Shown: piece after piece, positions 1 to 9,147 of the stretch | Position numbering within the stretch: the first letter of the stretch is position 1 | Layout: each line of letters starts with the position of its first letter | NCBI RefSeq assembly: GCF_005404945.1 | Contig: NZ_BJDG01000004.1 | Span: 82,546-146,545 of the forward strand | Direction of reading: 5' to 3' | Source of the DNA: Lactiplantibacillus pingfangensis | GTDB taxonomy: Bacteria > Bacillota > Bacilli > Lactobacillales > Lactobacillaceae | DNA length: 64,000 bases | The notes under the pieces: model-generated | Seen by the model: only the letters and a program-made list of their open reading frames with translations | Database searches by the model: none | What the model was told of the DNA's origin: nothing | Program-made: the position numbers and the translations under genes

Positions 1-25
1 AAAAATCCCATAATGATACAACCTT

Positions 26-59
26 AAAAGACCGCCGACTTAATGTCAGCGGTCTTTTT
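26..59. terminator. Bidirectional intrinsic terminator
   Basis: A 10-bp perfect stem (arms 26-35 and 49-58) carries A-rich and T-rich flanks. It lies just beyond the stop of the minus-strand TSUP exporter gene and can serve transcription from both sides. Confidence 0.75.
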
Positions 60-72
60 AATTATACAAATT

Positions 73-954
73 TTAACGAACGGCCCGTTTTGATCTAATT
101 GCGGCCTGCCATAATGATTGTGCGGTCCACAAACTCACTAACACAATTAGCCAGCTAATCGCCGTCATGGATAATGATTTGACCAACGTCGCCGCAACAA
201 TCACGCCCACGATCCCGCCAAGAATAATGCCAAAGATACCATGATAGTCGACCCGATCATGTCGGATAAAGTTGACTGCCGAACTTGGCATCAGTAACGC
301 ACAAGATAACATCATAATTGGAAAAGCTGCGATCGGCGTCAAACCTAAAAAGTACACCATCACCATGCAAGGCGCATACAGTCCAACACCGGCTGCCATC
401 AACAACCCCAAAATGAAATTGCCAACGATTCCGATAGCTAAGGGCCAACCACGAAGACTGGTGGCTTGATTGCCCATGCCTAACAAGCTAACCCAACCAA
501 TTAATTTCGCAGCCATTAAAATTGCCGTTATCACCAAGGCAACTGCCATCAAACGCTGAATCCGTTGCTGATTAAGTTTGGTCATCACTTCACTACCCAG
601 CACGGCCCCAATTGCCGCTGCGACCACTAAACTAATTAGTGTCCAAGACTCAACTCGAATGGCCGTTACAAAAAATAGCGCCTCAAAGGCCGTCGGAATC
701 GCATGCATGGTATTCAACGTTCCGGGTAGTTGCCGTTCATCTTTCAAATAATGGGTCGCCTGAAAAATTGCGGTTGACGTGACAAAACTGCCAATGCCCA
801 AAGTGTCTAAAAAATCCGTCACGGCCCCAATTAATAGGCCAACACTAAATTGACGCAAAGTTGGGCGATAATGCTGTTTTCGAGCACCGCGGACCAACAA
901 AACAAATAACCCCACACTACTCAGTGTCAGGATCGTTACAATTGCAATTACCAT
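73..954 (-). CDS. TSUP-family (TauE/SafE-like) membrane exporter
   Basis: A 293-residue very hydrophobic protein with about eight predicted membrane segments and the two-fold repeat typical of the TSUP family (sulfite/organosulfonate exporters, formerly DUF81). The first half holds a GAVTDFLDTLGIGSF block and the second half a GAAxGxxLG-type glycine-rich helix; the C-terminal half repeats the pattern. Family members move small sulfur-containing or organic anions, but the substrate cannot be read from sequence. It stands alone: the next gene is divergent and a terminator follows. Start is ATG at 954 with an AGAGAGGA-like site upstream. Confidence 0.8.
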   Translation of the reverse strand: MVIAIVTILTLSSVGLFVLLVRGARKQHYRPTLRQFSVGLLIGAVTDFLDTLGIGSFVTSTAIFQATHYLKDERQLPGTLNTMHAIPTAFEALFFVTAIRVESWTLISLVVAAAIGAVLGSEVMTKLNQQRIQRLMAVALVITAILMAAKLIGWVSLLGMGNQATSLRGWPLAIGIVGNFILGLLMAAGVGLYAPCMVMVYFLGLTPIAAFPIMMLSCALLMPSSAVNFIRHDRVDYHGIFGIILGGIVGVIVAATLVKSLSMTAISWLIVLVSLWTAQSLWQAAIRSKRAVR

Positions 955-1243
955 CTCTGTTCCTCTCTCTCATCCTGTTAGCATTATACCCGTCTTCTAC
1001 ATGGCTGCCAAAAGAATCGCCATTGTCCCAGATATTAGAATATTTATTAAAAAGGATGCCAACTTTTGAAAAATAAACACACACGCCAATTTATCGAACT
1101 TTCCAATATTAGTTTTTCGTTTTCGTTCGTCTATTGCATTGAAATTGCGATTTTAACAGGCTTTTACAATTGCGAGCCACTAGAATCTCTGGTATTCTAA
1201 AAACAGTTAAAAATTATGTGCGCCAATGAAAGTGAGAATTGCC

Positions 1244-2581
1244 ATGCAAACTGCACAAACTGAGACCAAACTTAACCGTTCGTTAGGGTTCTGGTCCGCA
1301 TTATCACTAGTCGTCGGAACCGTCATCGGCTCTGGTATTTTTTTCAAACAATCTTCTGTCCTAGATAGTGCTGGCTCCACGTCAAACGCACTGTTAGCTT
1401 GGCTTCTCGGTGGGATCATCACCTTAACCGCTGGCTTAACGATTGCCGAAGTCGGTGCACAAATGCCACATACTGGCGGGTTATACGTCTATATGGAAAA
1501 TATCTACGGCAAGCTCTGGGGATTTTTATCCGGCTGGATGCAAATCGCAGTATATGGTCCAGCCATCATTGCCTCAATTGCGGCTTACTTAGGTATTTTA
1601 CTCGTCGGCTTTTTCCATCTGAGTAATGGCTGGCAAGCGCCACTCTCAATTGGCGTGATCGTCTTAATTGGCCTACTAAATATGGTAGAAAATCGTTGGG
1701 GTGCCGCATTTCAAATTGTCACCACACTTGGCAAACTGTTACCGATTGGGGCAATTATCATCTTTGGTCTCTTTTTCGGTGATCAGAACGCCTTCGGTCA
1801 AACCTTACATACAGTTCAACAGTCGACCGGGAACTTTGGGGTTGCGGTCCTCGCGACACTTTTCGCTTATGATGGCTGGATTCTCGTCGCAAATTTAGGT
1901 GGCGAAATCAAAGAACCACAAAAATTATTGCCACGCGCAATTATCCTAGGAATTTCGCTCGTGTTGGTGGCATACACGCTAGTTACATATGGTATTCTTC
2001 ATTTTATTCCCGCTGAAACGATCCACAAGCTCGGTCAGCAAACGACCATCTACTTTGCTCAGGCCGCTTTTGGCACGATCGGCGGTCGATTACTTAACAT
2101 CGGAATCATCGTTTCCATGGTCGGCTGTTTGAATGGGAAGATCATGACCTTTCCACGTATTATTTACGCAATGGCGGAACGAAAACAGTTGCCATTTTCA
2201 AATAAATTAAGTTATTTACATCCAAAGTCACACGAACCAATTATCGCGACCTTGTTCATTCTCGTTTATGCCAGTATTATGATCATTTTCTTCAACCCAG
2301 ATCGCCTGTCAGACTTATGTATCTTTACCGTTTACTGCTTCTATGTGGCGACCTTCATTGGCGTATTTCTACTGCGTAAACGGCATACGGGTGAAAAACG
2401 GCCCTTCTCAACGCCGGGCTTTCCGATTACACCACTGATCGCCATCTTAGGTGCACTCTTCGTCATCATCAGTGAAATTGGCTCAGATTTACCGGGCGTC
2501 TTGCTATCACTCGTGATTGTGGCACTGGGAATTCCCGTTTACTATTACAAACAACGGTCAAACGGTAAAACCGAACAATAA
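1244..2581 (+). CDS. APC-family amino acid permease
   Basis: About 445 residues with twelve predicted membrane helices. The N-terminus carries the family signature GTVIGSGIFF in helix 1, and the GGEIKEPQKLLPRA block after helix 6 is typical of LAT/APC amino acid exchangers. It should sit in the plasma membrane and exchange or import amino acids; specificity is not visible. I prefer the ATG at 1244 because a weak AAGTGAG site precedes it, whereas the in-frame ATG at 1226 has none. It is a single gene closed by a long hairpin terminator. Confidence 0.85.
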   Translation: MQTAQTETKLNRSLGFWSALSLVVGTVIGSGIFFKQSSVLDSAGSTSNALLAWLLGGIITLTAGLTIAEVGAQMPHTGGLYVYMENIYGKLWGFLSGWMQIAVYGPAIIASIAAYLGILLVGFFHLSNGWQAPLSIGVIVLIGLLNMVENRWGAAFQIVTTLGKLLPIGAIIIFGLFFGDQNAFGQTLHTVQQSTGNFGVAVLATLFAYDGWILVANLGGEIKEPQKLLPRAIILGISLVLVAYTLVTYGILHFIPAETIHKLGQQTTIYFAQAAFGTIGGRLLNIGIIVSMVGCLNGKIMTFPRIIYAMAERKQLPFSNKLSYLHPKSHEPIIATLFILVYASIMIIFFNPDRLSDLCIFTVYCFYVATFIGVFLLRKRHTGEKRPFSTPGFPITPLIAILGALFVIISEIGSDLPGVLLSLVIVALGIPVYYYKQRSNGKTEQ

Positions 2582-2596
2582 GTTAATCATGTGCCA

Positions 2597-2658
2597 AAAA
2601 AATCAGTCAATCATTACTTGAGAGTCCACTTCTTCAAGTAATGATTGACTGATTTTTT
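2597..2658. terminator. Long perfect-stem terminator
   Basis: Two 25-nt arms (2597-2621 and 2634-2658) pair perfectly around a 12-nt loop, with A-rich left and T-rich right ends, so it can stop transcription in both directions between the APC permease and the convergent formate/nitrite transporter gene. Confidence 0.85.
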
Positions 2659-2753
2659 GTTAATCCAACGGCCCCCAAACAGAATCGACCTTTAACCCAA
2701 TAAGCCTTGCTGGACTGATTGCGCTTCTTAGTTTTATCTTGTCGCTTTAACCA

Positions 2754-3515
2754 TTATTTTAGGGCTTGCCGATAGCTATAGTAATATAGCGCCCCAACAA
2801 ATATCGCGCCACCGATAATATTTCCGAGGTAAACTGGAACCAAATTCATCGCAAACTGGGACCAAGTTGCGCCACCCTCAAAAATAGCTGCTGGAATTAG
2901 AAACGCATTGGCGATGCTATGTTGAAAACCGGTCGCCACAAAAATCATAATTGGAAACCAAATGCCGAGCAGCTTACCGGCAGCGTCCTTGGCGCCAAAG
3001 GACAACCAAACTGCCAAGCCCACAAACCAGTTACAACCAATACCTGAAACCAGACTCTGCCAAAAGCTAGCCTGAATTTTAGCTTGGGCCATGGTGATGA
3101 CAGCCGTTTTGAAGACAGCACTATGTGTGAGTCCGACAAAATGGCCGAAGAAAAAGGCCACCGCAACCGCAGCAATCACATTTGCAACTGTAATAATCGC
3201 CAAGTTCTTCCAGAAAGCCGGCCATTTAAGGCGTTTAGCGAAAGCGGCGGTACTGACCGCCATCATGTTACCCGTCACCAATTCACCACCGGCTAACAAA
3301 ATCACGATTAGCCCAATCGGAAACACACTGGCGCCAATCAAGGTACTACCACCGCTGGCCGGAATTGCGGCCGAGACACGAATATCCGCCAAGAACCCAA
3401 GCGCAATCATTGCCCCACCCACAAACCCTAATAGCCACTTGGCCAACCAAGGCTTGTTGACCTTGCTCACACCTTTTTCAATACTTGTCTGTAAAATCAC
3501 TTCCGGGTTCGTCAC
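2754..3515 (-). CDS. Formate/nitrite transporter (FNT) family channel
   Basis: About 253 residues with six predicted membrane segments. It has the family's glycine-rich helix (KWLLGFVGGAMIALGF), the LAGGELVTGNMM motif and the second-half CNWFVGLAVW motif (FNT signatures 1 and 2). The family conducts formate, nitrite, lactate or hydrosulfide through pentameric channels; near lactate racemase genes a monocarboxylate role is attractive but unproven. Start: a GGAGG lies 8 nt before a GTG at 3515. The upstream ATG at 3530 overlaps this GGAGG and has no good site of its own, so I favour GTG. Confidence 0.85.
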   Translation of the reverse strand: MTNPEVILQTSIEKGVSKVNKPWLAKWLLGFVGGAMIALGFLADIRVSAAIPASGGSTLIGASVFPIGLIVILLAGGELVTGNMMAVSTAAFAKRLKWPAFWKNLAIITVANVIAAVAVAFFFGHFVGLTHSAVFKTAVITMAQAKIQASFWQSLVSGIGCNWFVGLAVWLSFGAKDAAGKLLGIWFPIMIFVATGFQHSIANAFLIPAAIFEGGATWSQFAMNLVPVYLGNIIGGAIFVGALYYYSYRQALK

Positions 3516-3586
3516 TACTGCTACCTCCATCTCATCTTAATAAGACTACTATACCGGAATCGTTCGTATTTTTCAGCAAATTAATC

Positions 3587-3615
3587 AAAAAAACGCCACA
3601 AAATTAATTGTGACG
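3587..3615 (-). terminator. Terminator after arylsulfotransferase gene
   Basis: On the minus strand an 8-bp stem (one G-T pair) with a TTAATT loop is followed by seven T residues, just past the stop of the gene ending at 3632. Confidence 0.75.
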
Positions 3616-3631
3616 TGTGGTATTACGAACT

Positions 3632-5311
3632 TTAGTCTTTATTTGCATCGAATTGATAATTATTATTATAAAAGGCGACCCGGTAAGCGCGATAAGCATA
3701 AGCTTTCGCAGACGCATTCTTAATCGTCGCGTTGAAAACCTGATTACCATTTTTGTCGACTTCAATCACATTACTTTCTTGACCATTTTTCTTCATCCCG
3801 AAGTCAATCAACACATTGCCATTCGATTCTTCTTCGGCATAGCCAATAATATTCGTGAAGTTGGTTTTGCCAAGCGATTTACCATAGGCCCAAGTCTGAG
3901 TAATCGTCATCTTAGTCGTATCAATATGATACTTGACCGCCTGTGAATATTTACCAGACGTCGACTTATCACCATTACTGACCGCAGTATTATTGTCATA
4001 CAACATAATATTTTCACTGCTGGCATTGCGCGTTAAATCAGCTAGCAAGGTCAAGCCATGTTGCCCGCCGGTGATGGTCGTGCCACTCGTTGGCGTCAAA
4101 ATTAATTTTCGATAAGCTTTCGGCCAGCTGGCTTTCTTTTTGCCACTATAAATCCACTTAATTTTCTTCGTCGCATAATCAATTTTCATAATCATATCTT
4201 GATTACGACCGGAAATCAGGATGCTATTATCAGTCTTATCATATTCGATCGAGTTTTGATGGAACCAATCAATTTTACCGTCAGACCCCGCCTTAAAGGC
4301 CGACCACATTGATTTCGGTAATAGTTTTTTCAGATCAATAACCTTTACAATTTTCCCAGTCTTATGCGAAATTTCCACCATCGTATCTTCTTTATACTTA
4401 GAACCATCCGAAACCGTTGCTAATGAGTTATGATTAGGCAACTCGATTAAGTCATGGTGAATCACGGTCGTTTCGGTCCCACCATCCGTACTACTCGTGC
4501 TACCGCTAAACGTATATTCTCGATAAACACGACCTAAGTAGTCCGTTTCAATGAGGTCATTATAAACATCGGAGCTTTGTTTCTTCTTCGTCAGCATCAT
4601 GATATGGCCACCGGTCCACTGTTCAATCGTATGTTGTGAATAATTTGTACTGTACCAACGAACATTACCATCGGCATCAATGGCAAATGGTTCCTTGGTT
4701 GTCCGATCAATAATGGTTAACTTGTTATTACCGATTGACATTTTTGTCTTATCTGACTTTGAAACTGTGACCGTAGCGCTCTTCACGTATTTTGGTAACG
4801 CCCCAGTCTTTAACTGAATGGTCTTTTTGATAACCTCACCACTTTTCAACGTCACGGTTAATCTAACCGTATTGGTCGTATTGGCATACAACCCAACGAT
4901 TGGAACTTGATGGGTCGTCTGATAACCACCATTGACGGTATTCGTAATGCTCGTTTTAGCCGACTTCCCGACAACGGTATAGCTAACCTTGGCCGCCTGG
5001 GAAGTTCTAAAAATAACTAACGCTGTCAGCGGTGACGTCCCATATGGGTTCACCTTGATATAAGGATTAGCTAGGGTATAGCGCCGATTCGTCGTAGCCT
5101 TTTGATAAGTTGCCGTGGCTGATTTTTGTTGATTCGCACGCGTCGTCACCTTCTTAGAGGCGAGGTTCTTCTTGATCTGTGTTTCAGTTAAGGGCAGTTG
5201 CGTCGCACTAGTTTTAGTCGATCGGTTCAGTTGAAACCAAGTCAGGCCAACCGCAACTAGCACGAGTCCAATGATTGCCACTAAAGTTATCCGTTTCCGC
5301 TTATGGCTCAT
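3632..5311 (-). CDS. Membrane-anchored arylsulfate sulfotransferase (ASST family)
   Basis: About 559 residues. A basic N-terminus and one hydrophobic segment (about residues 8-28) make a signal anchor, so the enzyme domain faces outside. An N-terminal Ig-like region is followed by a propeller domain with the ASST signatures HHDLIELPN, WFHQNSIEYD, SGRNQDMIMKID and GGQHG, which carry the catalytic His/Arg residues of bacterial PAPS-independent arylsulfotransferases. These move a sulfuryl group between phenolic compounds. The family's N-terminal strand-swap region is recognisable. Start ATG 5311 has AGGAG 7 nt upstream, unlike the in-frame ATG at 5329. Single gene with its own terminator; natural donor and acceptor unknown. 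Confidence 0.8.
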   Translation of the reverse strand: MSHKRKRITLVAIIGLVLVAVGLTWFQLNRSTKTSATQLPLTETQIKKNLASKKVTTRANQQKSATATYQKATTNRRYTLANPYIKVNPYGTSPLTALVIFRTSQAAKVSYTVVGKSAKTSITNTVNGGYQTTHQVPIVGLYANTTNTVRLTVTLKSGEVIKKTIQLKTGALPKYVKSATVTVSKSDKTKMSIGNNKLTIIDRTTKEPFAIDADGNVRWYSTNYSQHTIEQWTGGHIMMLTKKKQSSDVYNDLIETDYLGRVYREYTFSGSTSSTDGGTETTVIHHDLIELPNHNSLATVSDGSKYKEDTMVEISHKTGKIVKVIDLKKLLPKSMWSAFKAGSDGKIDWFHQNSIEYDKTDNSILISGRNQDMIMKIDYATKKIKWIYSGKKKASWPKAYRKLILTPTSGTTITGGQHGLTLLADLTRNASSENIMLYDNNTAVSNGDKSTSGKYSQAVKYHIDTTKMTITQTWAYGKSLGKTNFTNIIGYAEEESNGNVLIDFGMKKNGQESNVIEVDKNGNQVFNATIKNASAKAYAYRAYRVAFYNNNYQFDANKD

Positions 5312-5433
5312 GTTATTACTCCTATTCATCAGTTATTGCCCCAATAGTTAATAAGTTCACCTAACAATCAAGTTATACTGTAACGAATGAATATGAATAA
5401 CCTATGACCCCTGCGCGATGATTTATCGGGCCA

Positions 5434-5466
5434 CAAAAAAAGCCTGAGATTGCACTCAGACTTTTT
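5434..5466 (-). terminator. Terminator of the larA-E operon
   Basis: On the minus strand an 8-bp stem (5455-5462 with 5441-5448, one G-T pair) with a 6-nt loop is followed by a run of seven T. It lies 20 nt past the larE stop and closes the operon. Confidence 0.85.
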
Positions 5467-5486
5467 GAACTCGGTACGCTTAAACT

Positions 5487-6317
5487 TTAGGCAAAAGTTG
5501 CTAATTGCTTTTTCGTCAAGGTTTCGTTCATACGACCACTACGGAAGCCACCCAAATCTAAGGTGACATAGCGGAAGCCTAATGATTGTAATTGACGATT
5601 GACGCGGTCATTGAAGACTAAGAAGTCCCCAATCCGGGCTTCTGGTAATTCGATCCGGGCGATGTCTTCATGGTAACGAACCCGCACCGTTGGGAAACCA
5701 AGGCTGCGTAAGTACTTTTCAGCTGCCATGACTTGGGCGACATTTTCATGCGTTAAGGTCGTGCCATAAGGGAAGCGTGACGCAACTGAACATGAAGCAA
5801 CTTTGTTCCAGTTCGTTAAGCCCAATTCTTGTGATAAGGCTCGGACGTCTACCTTGTAAAAATCAGCTTCTTGTAACAAACTCCGTGCACCAGCTTCGGT
5901 CCGCGCTTTCATCCCGGGACGGTAATCTTGTTCATCATTTTTGATCAACCCATCTAAGACCGCGTGGCTGCCTTCAGCAGCGGCCATGTCGTTCAAACGG
6001 TCGTAGAACATCTTTTTCGCATAATACCAGCTATCTGGCGTGTTATGTTCAATGTGCGTTTCGCTTAAGTAATCCAAAGTTGTGGTTTTAACGTTGGCAC
6101 CTAATTCTTCAGCCAAACTAACGGCTTTATCGAATTCTTCATCCGTAAATAATTCAGAATTGGCGATAACTGCAGTGACATTGTCGCGACCTAGCGTTTC
6201 TAAGGCCATTTTCAAAACTAAGGTACTGTCGATCCCACCAGAGAAAGCGACCGTTACCTTTGCTAATTGTTTCAATGAGTCTTTCAATGCTGCTTTTTTC
6301 GTTGCTAATCCTGTCAT
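5487..6317 (-). CDS. larE: LarE, ATP-dependent sacrificial sulfur transferase
   Basis: 276 residues, the L. plantarum LarE length. It has the PP-loop AMP-binding motif SGGIDS (about residues 26-31) and Cys at residue 176 in VASCSVASRF, the position of the cysteine that gives up its sulfur in L. plantarum LarE. The enzyme converts the two carboxylates of pyridinium biscarboxylic acid mononucleotide to thiocarboxylates during synthesis of the nickel-pincer cofactor of lactate racemase. It acts in the cytoplasm after LarB and before LarC. It is the last gene of the lar operon, 84 nt after larD. Confidence 0.97.
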   Translation of the reverse strand: MTGLATKKAALKDSLKQLAKVTVAFSGGIDSTLVLKMALETLGRDNVTAVIANSELFTDEEFDKAVSLAEELGANVKTTTLDYLSETHIEHNTPDSWYYAKKMFYDRLNDMAAAEGSHAVLDGLIKNDEQDYRPGMKARTEAGARSLLQEADFYKVDVRALSQELGLTNWNKVASCSVASRFPYGTTLTHENVAQVMAAEKYLRSLGFPTVRVRYHEDIARIELPEARIGDFLVFNDRVNRQLQSLGFRYVTLDLGGFRSGRMNETLTKKQLATFA

Positions 6318-6400
6318 AATAAATTGACCCTCTTCTATTTTATTTATAAAATAATGCTGAAATAATTGCCAAATAACTTAAACCGACTAATCAGCAGTCG

Positions 6401-7117
6401 TTAACTAATGCCGAAAAAGCCATGCATGAACCATGCTGCTAATGCTGCGCCCACAAATGGCGCAATCCCGGGCACCAAAATACCGTACTGCCAATCGTTA
6501 TCGGCTTTATTCGTAATCGGTAAGATCGCATGCGCAATTCTGGGTCCCATATCCCGGGCCAAATTCATCGCAAATCCAGTTGGGCCACCGAGTCCCATCC
6601 CGATTGCCCAAACAAGTAACCCAACCCCAATTGGCACGACCCCTGGCGTCTTAACGGTTGAAATCGCTAAAATACCCGCAATAAAAATAAAGGTATCAAA
6701 ACACTCCACAAAAAAGTTCCGTGGTAAGTTGCGAATTGCCGGTGAGGTACTGAATAAATTACGAATCGTAATCGGTGAAATTTCACCAGCCGAAGTTTTA
6801 AAATGATCGGCATACATGAACCAAACAATCACAGCGCCGGCCACACCGCCTAAGACTTCCGCCACTGAATACGGCACAAACACCGTCCACGGAAGATTTC
6901 CTAATAAACACTGAGCCAAGACCATGGCCGGATTAATTGACACATTTCCAAAGATGAACAATGAAATGGTGATCCCAAATCCCCAAGTCGTAATGGCAAA
7001 AATGTGTCCAGAGCCACGATACTTAGTGCCTTTCAACACGGTACTACAATGAACCCCGACTCCAAAAATAATCATGAGGGCCGTCCCCATAAATTCTGCA
7101 ATTAATTGATGTAACAA
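6401..7117 (-). CDS. larD: LarD, lactic-acid-conducting aquaglyceroporin
   Basis: 238 residues of the MIP (aquaporin/GlpF) family with six membrane segments. The first half-helix loop has the canonical NPA (SINPAMVLAQ); the second reads NLARD in place of NPARD, a departure from the usual second NPA. In L. plantarum this gene (glpF1/larD) sits at the same place in the lar operon and facilitates D/L-lactate diffusion. Here it follows larC2 by only 3 nt, which supports co-translation. Start ATG 7117, with a GGAG-type site inside the end of larC2. Confidence 0.93.
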   Translation of the reverse strand: MLHQLIAEFMGTALMIIFGVGVHCSTVLKGTKYRGSGHIFAITTWGFGITISLFIFGNVSINPAMVLAQCLLGNLPWTVFVPYSVAEVLGGVAGAVIVWFMYADHFKTSAGEISPITIRNLFSTSPAIRNLPRNFFVECFDTFIFIAGILAISTVKTPGVVPIGVGLLVWAIGMGLGGPTGFAMNLARDMGPRIAHAILPITNKADNDWQYGILVPGIAPFVGAALAAWFMHGFFGIS

Positions 7118-7120
7118 AAC

Positions 7121-7555
7121 TCATTTCTCCTTGCTTGTCTGACCAGCGGCGGCTAAGGCCGCCTGATAAACGGTCATCAACGGGATATTCGCAGCTTGAG
7201 CCAAGCGGGCACAATCAGCGTATTCGGGTGTCTTTTTTTCAAGATCACCATAACTGGCAACCTTCAGATGAACGGGACCAAAAGCCGTTTGAACAACGAT
7301 GAAATGTCGTTTCATAATGGTCCGTTGCCAAGTTTGATAGCGGACCCCAACCGTACTCGTCTCTGCCAAAATGATCTTTGTTAACAATTCTCGCGCCTGA
7401 GGATTGCCCAACACAGATAGTTTAGTTGCCGGCCGATTCTTCTTCATTTGAATCGGCGTAAAGTACACGTCAAATGCGCCCACATCTAATAGTTTCGCCA
7501 TCACATAACCCAAGCCCTCGCCAGTTTGATCGTCTAAATTAGCTTCAATCAACAA
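7121..7555 (-). CDS. larC2: LarC2, C-terminal part of the nickel insertase LarC
   Basis: 144 residues if read from the TTG at 7555, but the frame stays open upstream to the slippery site at 7594-7600, so the natural product is probably a LarC1-LarC2 fusion of about 422 residues (265 + 13 linker + 144). LarC2 holds the DDQTGEGLGYVMAKLLDVGA motif region of the LarC C-terminal domain and contributes to CTP-dependent nickel insertion into the pincer cofactor. No good ribosome site precedes the TTG, which argues against independent translation. The +1 frame closes soon at a TAA, so only a -1 shift joins the two. Confidence 0.93.
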   Translation of the reverse strand: MLIEANLDDQTGEGLGYVMAKLLDVGAFDVYFTPIQMKKNRPATKLSVLGNPQARELLTKIILAETSTVGVRYQTWQRTIMKRHFIVVQTAFGPVHLKVASYGDLEKKTPEYADCARLAQAANIPLMTVYQAALAAAGQTSKEK

Positions 7556-7590
7556 AACGGCGTCTTTAGTCTGCGTGACGACTTGCTGAC

Positions 7591-8388
7591 TTAGTTTTTT
7601 TTTTCAAAAAGGATTGCGCGTAAGGCGTTAAAGCCACCGGTATCACGTTTGCCAAAGCCATAACCAATTTTGGTTGGCGTTGCCGCCGTGGGGAGTGGCC
7701 CAAATTCAGACACTAAGGTTTTAACTAGCCCCATCCCAGTTGGGGTAATCAGTTCCGTCTGAATATCTAACCGTTGCTTAATTGGCACCTGGCTGTCAAC
7801 GCGCATTTGCATCACGGCAGGAACTGGTACTGGCATTTGCCCATGCGCCACGTTGATAAATCCCGAGCCGTCCGTCAATGGTGACGCAATCAACTGATCA
7901 ATCTTCATCAGTTCTAACGCCACACAACAACCCACGATGTCTACGATTGAATCCAGTGCCCCAACTTCATGAAAATGCACTTCGGCTAGTGGCATTTGGT
8001 GAACCGTTGCTTCCGCCCGCGCAATTTCAGTAAAGATGTCTTTGGCCTGTTTAATGACAACTGGTGATAACTCACTAGCATCAATCAAGGCCAAAATATC
8101 GCTTAAATGTCGCGCATCATGATGATGGTGGCCAGCATCTACGGTATGACCGGCATGATGATGGGTTTCAACGAAACCGTGGTCTTTACCACCCGCGATA
8201 ACCACATCAAAACTAGTCCCATAAATACTACTTTTGGCTAACCGTTCTTGAGTTAACTCGTAACCTGCCACTGGCAATTTTTTGAGTTCCTGTTTCAAAG
8301 CTTCAAAGTCGAGTCCTAAATCTAACATGGCGCCTAAAAACATATCGCCACTAATGCCAGAAAAGGCGTCCAAATAAAGTGTTCTCAT
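7591..8388 (-). CDS. larC1: LarC1, N-terminal part of the nickel insertase LarC
   Basis: 265 residues beginning with the family signature LYLDAFSGISGDMFLGAMLD. A histidine-rich stretch (about residues 75-95, including HHHAGH and HHHHD) fits nickel handling. The 3' end runs through ten A residues into AAC TAA, a textbook -1 slippery heptamer. In L. plantarum larC1/larC2 make full LarC by programmed frameshifting, and only the fused protein inserts nickel. Start ATG 8388 has a strong GAGGAGGAC site. It follows larB by 18 nt. Confidence 0.96.
   Translation of the reverse strand: MRTLYLDAFSGISGDMFLGAMLDLGLDFEALKQELKKLPVAGYELTQERLAKSSIYGTSFDVVIAGGKDHGFVETHHHAGHTVDAGHHHHDARHLSDILALIDASELSPVVIKQAKDIFTEIARAEATVHQMPLAEVHFHEVGALDSIVDIVGCCVALELMKIDQLIASPLTDGSGFINVAHGQMPVPVPAVMQMRVDSQVPIKQRLDIQTELITPTGMGLVKTLVSEFGPLPTAATPTKIGYGFGKRDTGGFNALRAILFEKKN
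7594..7600 (-). promoter_or_regulatory. -1 ribosomal frameshift site A AAA AAC in larC
   Basis: In the LarC1 frame the codons read GAA AAA AAA AAC TAA, so A AAA AAC is in the correct register for tandem -1 slippage one codon before the stop. After the slip translation continues with CTA AGT CAG into larC2 with no stop. Only a weak short stem is visible downstream, so I cannot point to a definite stimulatory structure. Confidence 0.85.
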
Positions 8389-8406
8389 TTTTTTAGTTGT
8401 CCTCCT

Positions 8407-9147
8407 CTACAATTGATTGATCATACTAGCGGAATAGGCCGCACCAAACCCATTATCAATGTTCACCACCGTAATTCCCGACGCACAACTATTTAACATG
8501 GTGAGTAATGCCGTCATGCCTTGAAAGTTAGTGCCATAGCCGATACTGGTTGGGACAGCAATCAGTGGTTTGTCAATTAAGCCCCCAACCACACTTGCTA
8601 ACGCCCCTTCCATGCCGGCAATGACAATCACAACTTTTGCGCCGCGAATCACGTCCAACCGGGCAAAAAGCCGCTGAATACCCGCAACGCCAACGTCGTA
8701 AACCCGTTCAACGCGGTTACCAAAAGTCTCGGCCGTGATTGCTGCTTCTTCTGCAACCGGTACATCCGACGTGCCAGCCGTCACAATTGCAATATAATCA
8801 TCACTGGCTGGTGTTGGTCTCGCGCCAACGATCATACAGCGAGCAGTTTCATCATAGACGGCCTGCGGGAGTGCGGCTTTAATCACTGCAAATTTTTCAG
8901 CAGACAGTCTAGTCGTTAAAATCGGCGCGCTCTGCGCTGACATGGCTCGATTGATCCCGATGATCTGTTCAGCAGTTTTCCCAGCACCATAAACGACTTC
9001 TGGGAAACCATTGCGACGTTGTCGATCCAAGTCAACTGCGGCAAAACCTAGATCAGCCACTTGAGTTCCGGCCAATTGTTGGGTCGCGAGCGTTGGACTA
9101 ACTTTTCCAGCGGCGACTGCTTCTAAAATTTCCAGGGTTGTTTTCAT
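8407..9147 (-). CDS. larB: LarB, NaAD carboxylase/hydrolase of the pincer-cofactor pathway
   Basis: 246 residues, equal to L. plantarum LarB. Cys221 (NSCASG) and Glu180 (GMEGALASV) fall at the positions known for covalent attachment of the pyridinium and for catalysis. LarB carboxylates C5 of nicotinic acid adenine dinucleotide and cleaves the phosphoanhydride to give P2CMN, the first step of the nickel-pincer cofactor. The C-terminal half is PurE-like. Its ATG overlaps the larA stop in a TAATG junction, consistent with translational coupling. Confidence 0.97.
   Translation of the reverse strand: MKTTLEILEAVAAGKVSPTLATQQLAGTQVADLGFAAVDLDRQRRNGFPEVVYGAGKTAEQIIGINRAMSAQSAPILTTRLSAEKFAVIKAALPQAVYDETARCMIVGARPTPASDDYIAIVTAGTSDVPVAEEAAITAETFGNRVERVYDVGVAGIQRLFARLDVIRGAKVVIVIAGMEGALASVVGGLIDKPLIAVPTSIGYGTNFQGMTALLTMLNSCASGITVVNIDNGFGAAYSASMINQL

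Noticed and set aside
7121..8388. larC as a frameshifted pseudogene
   Set aside because: The slippery heptamer is in the right register and the same split is functional in L. plantarum.
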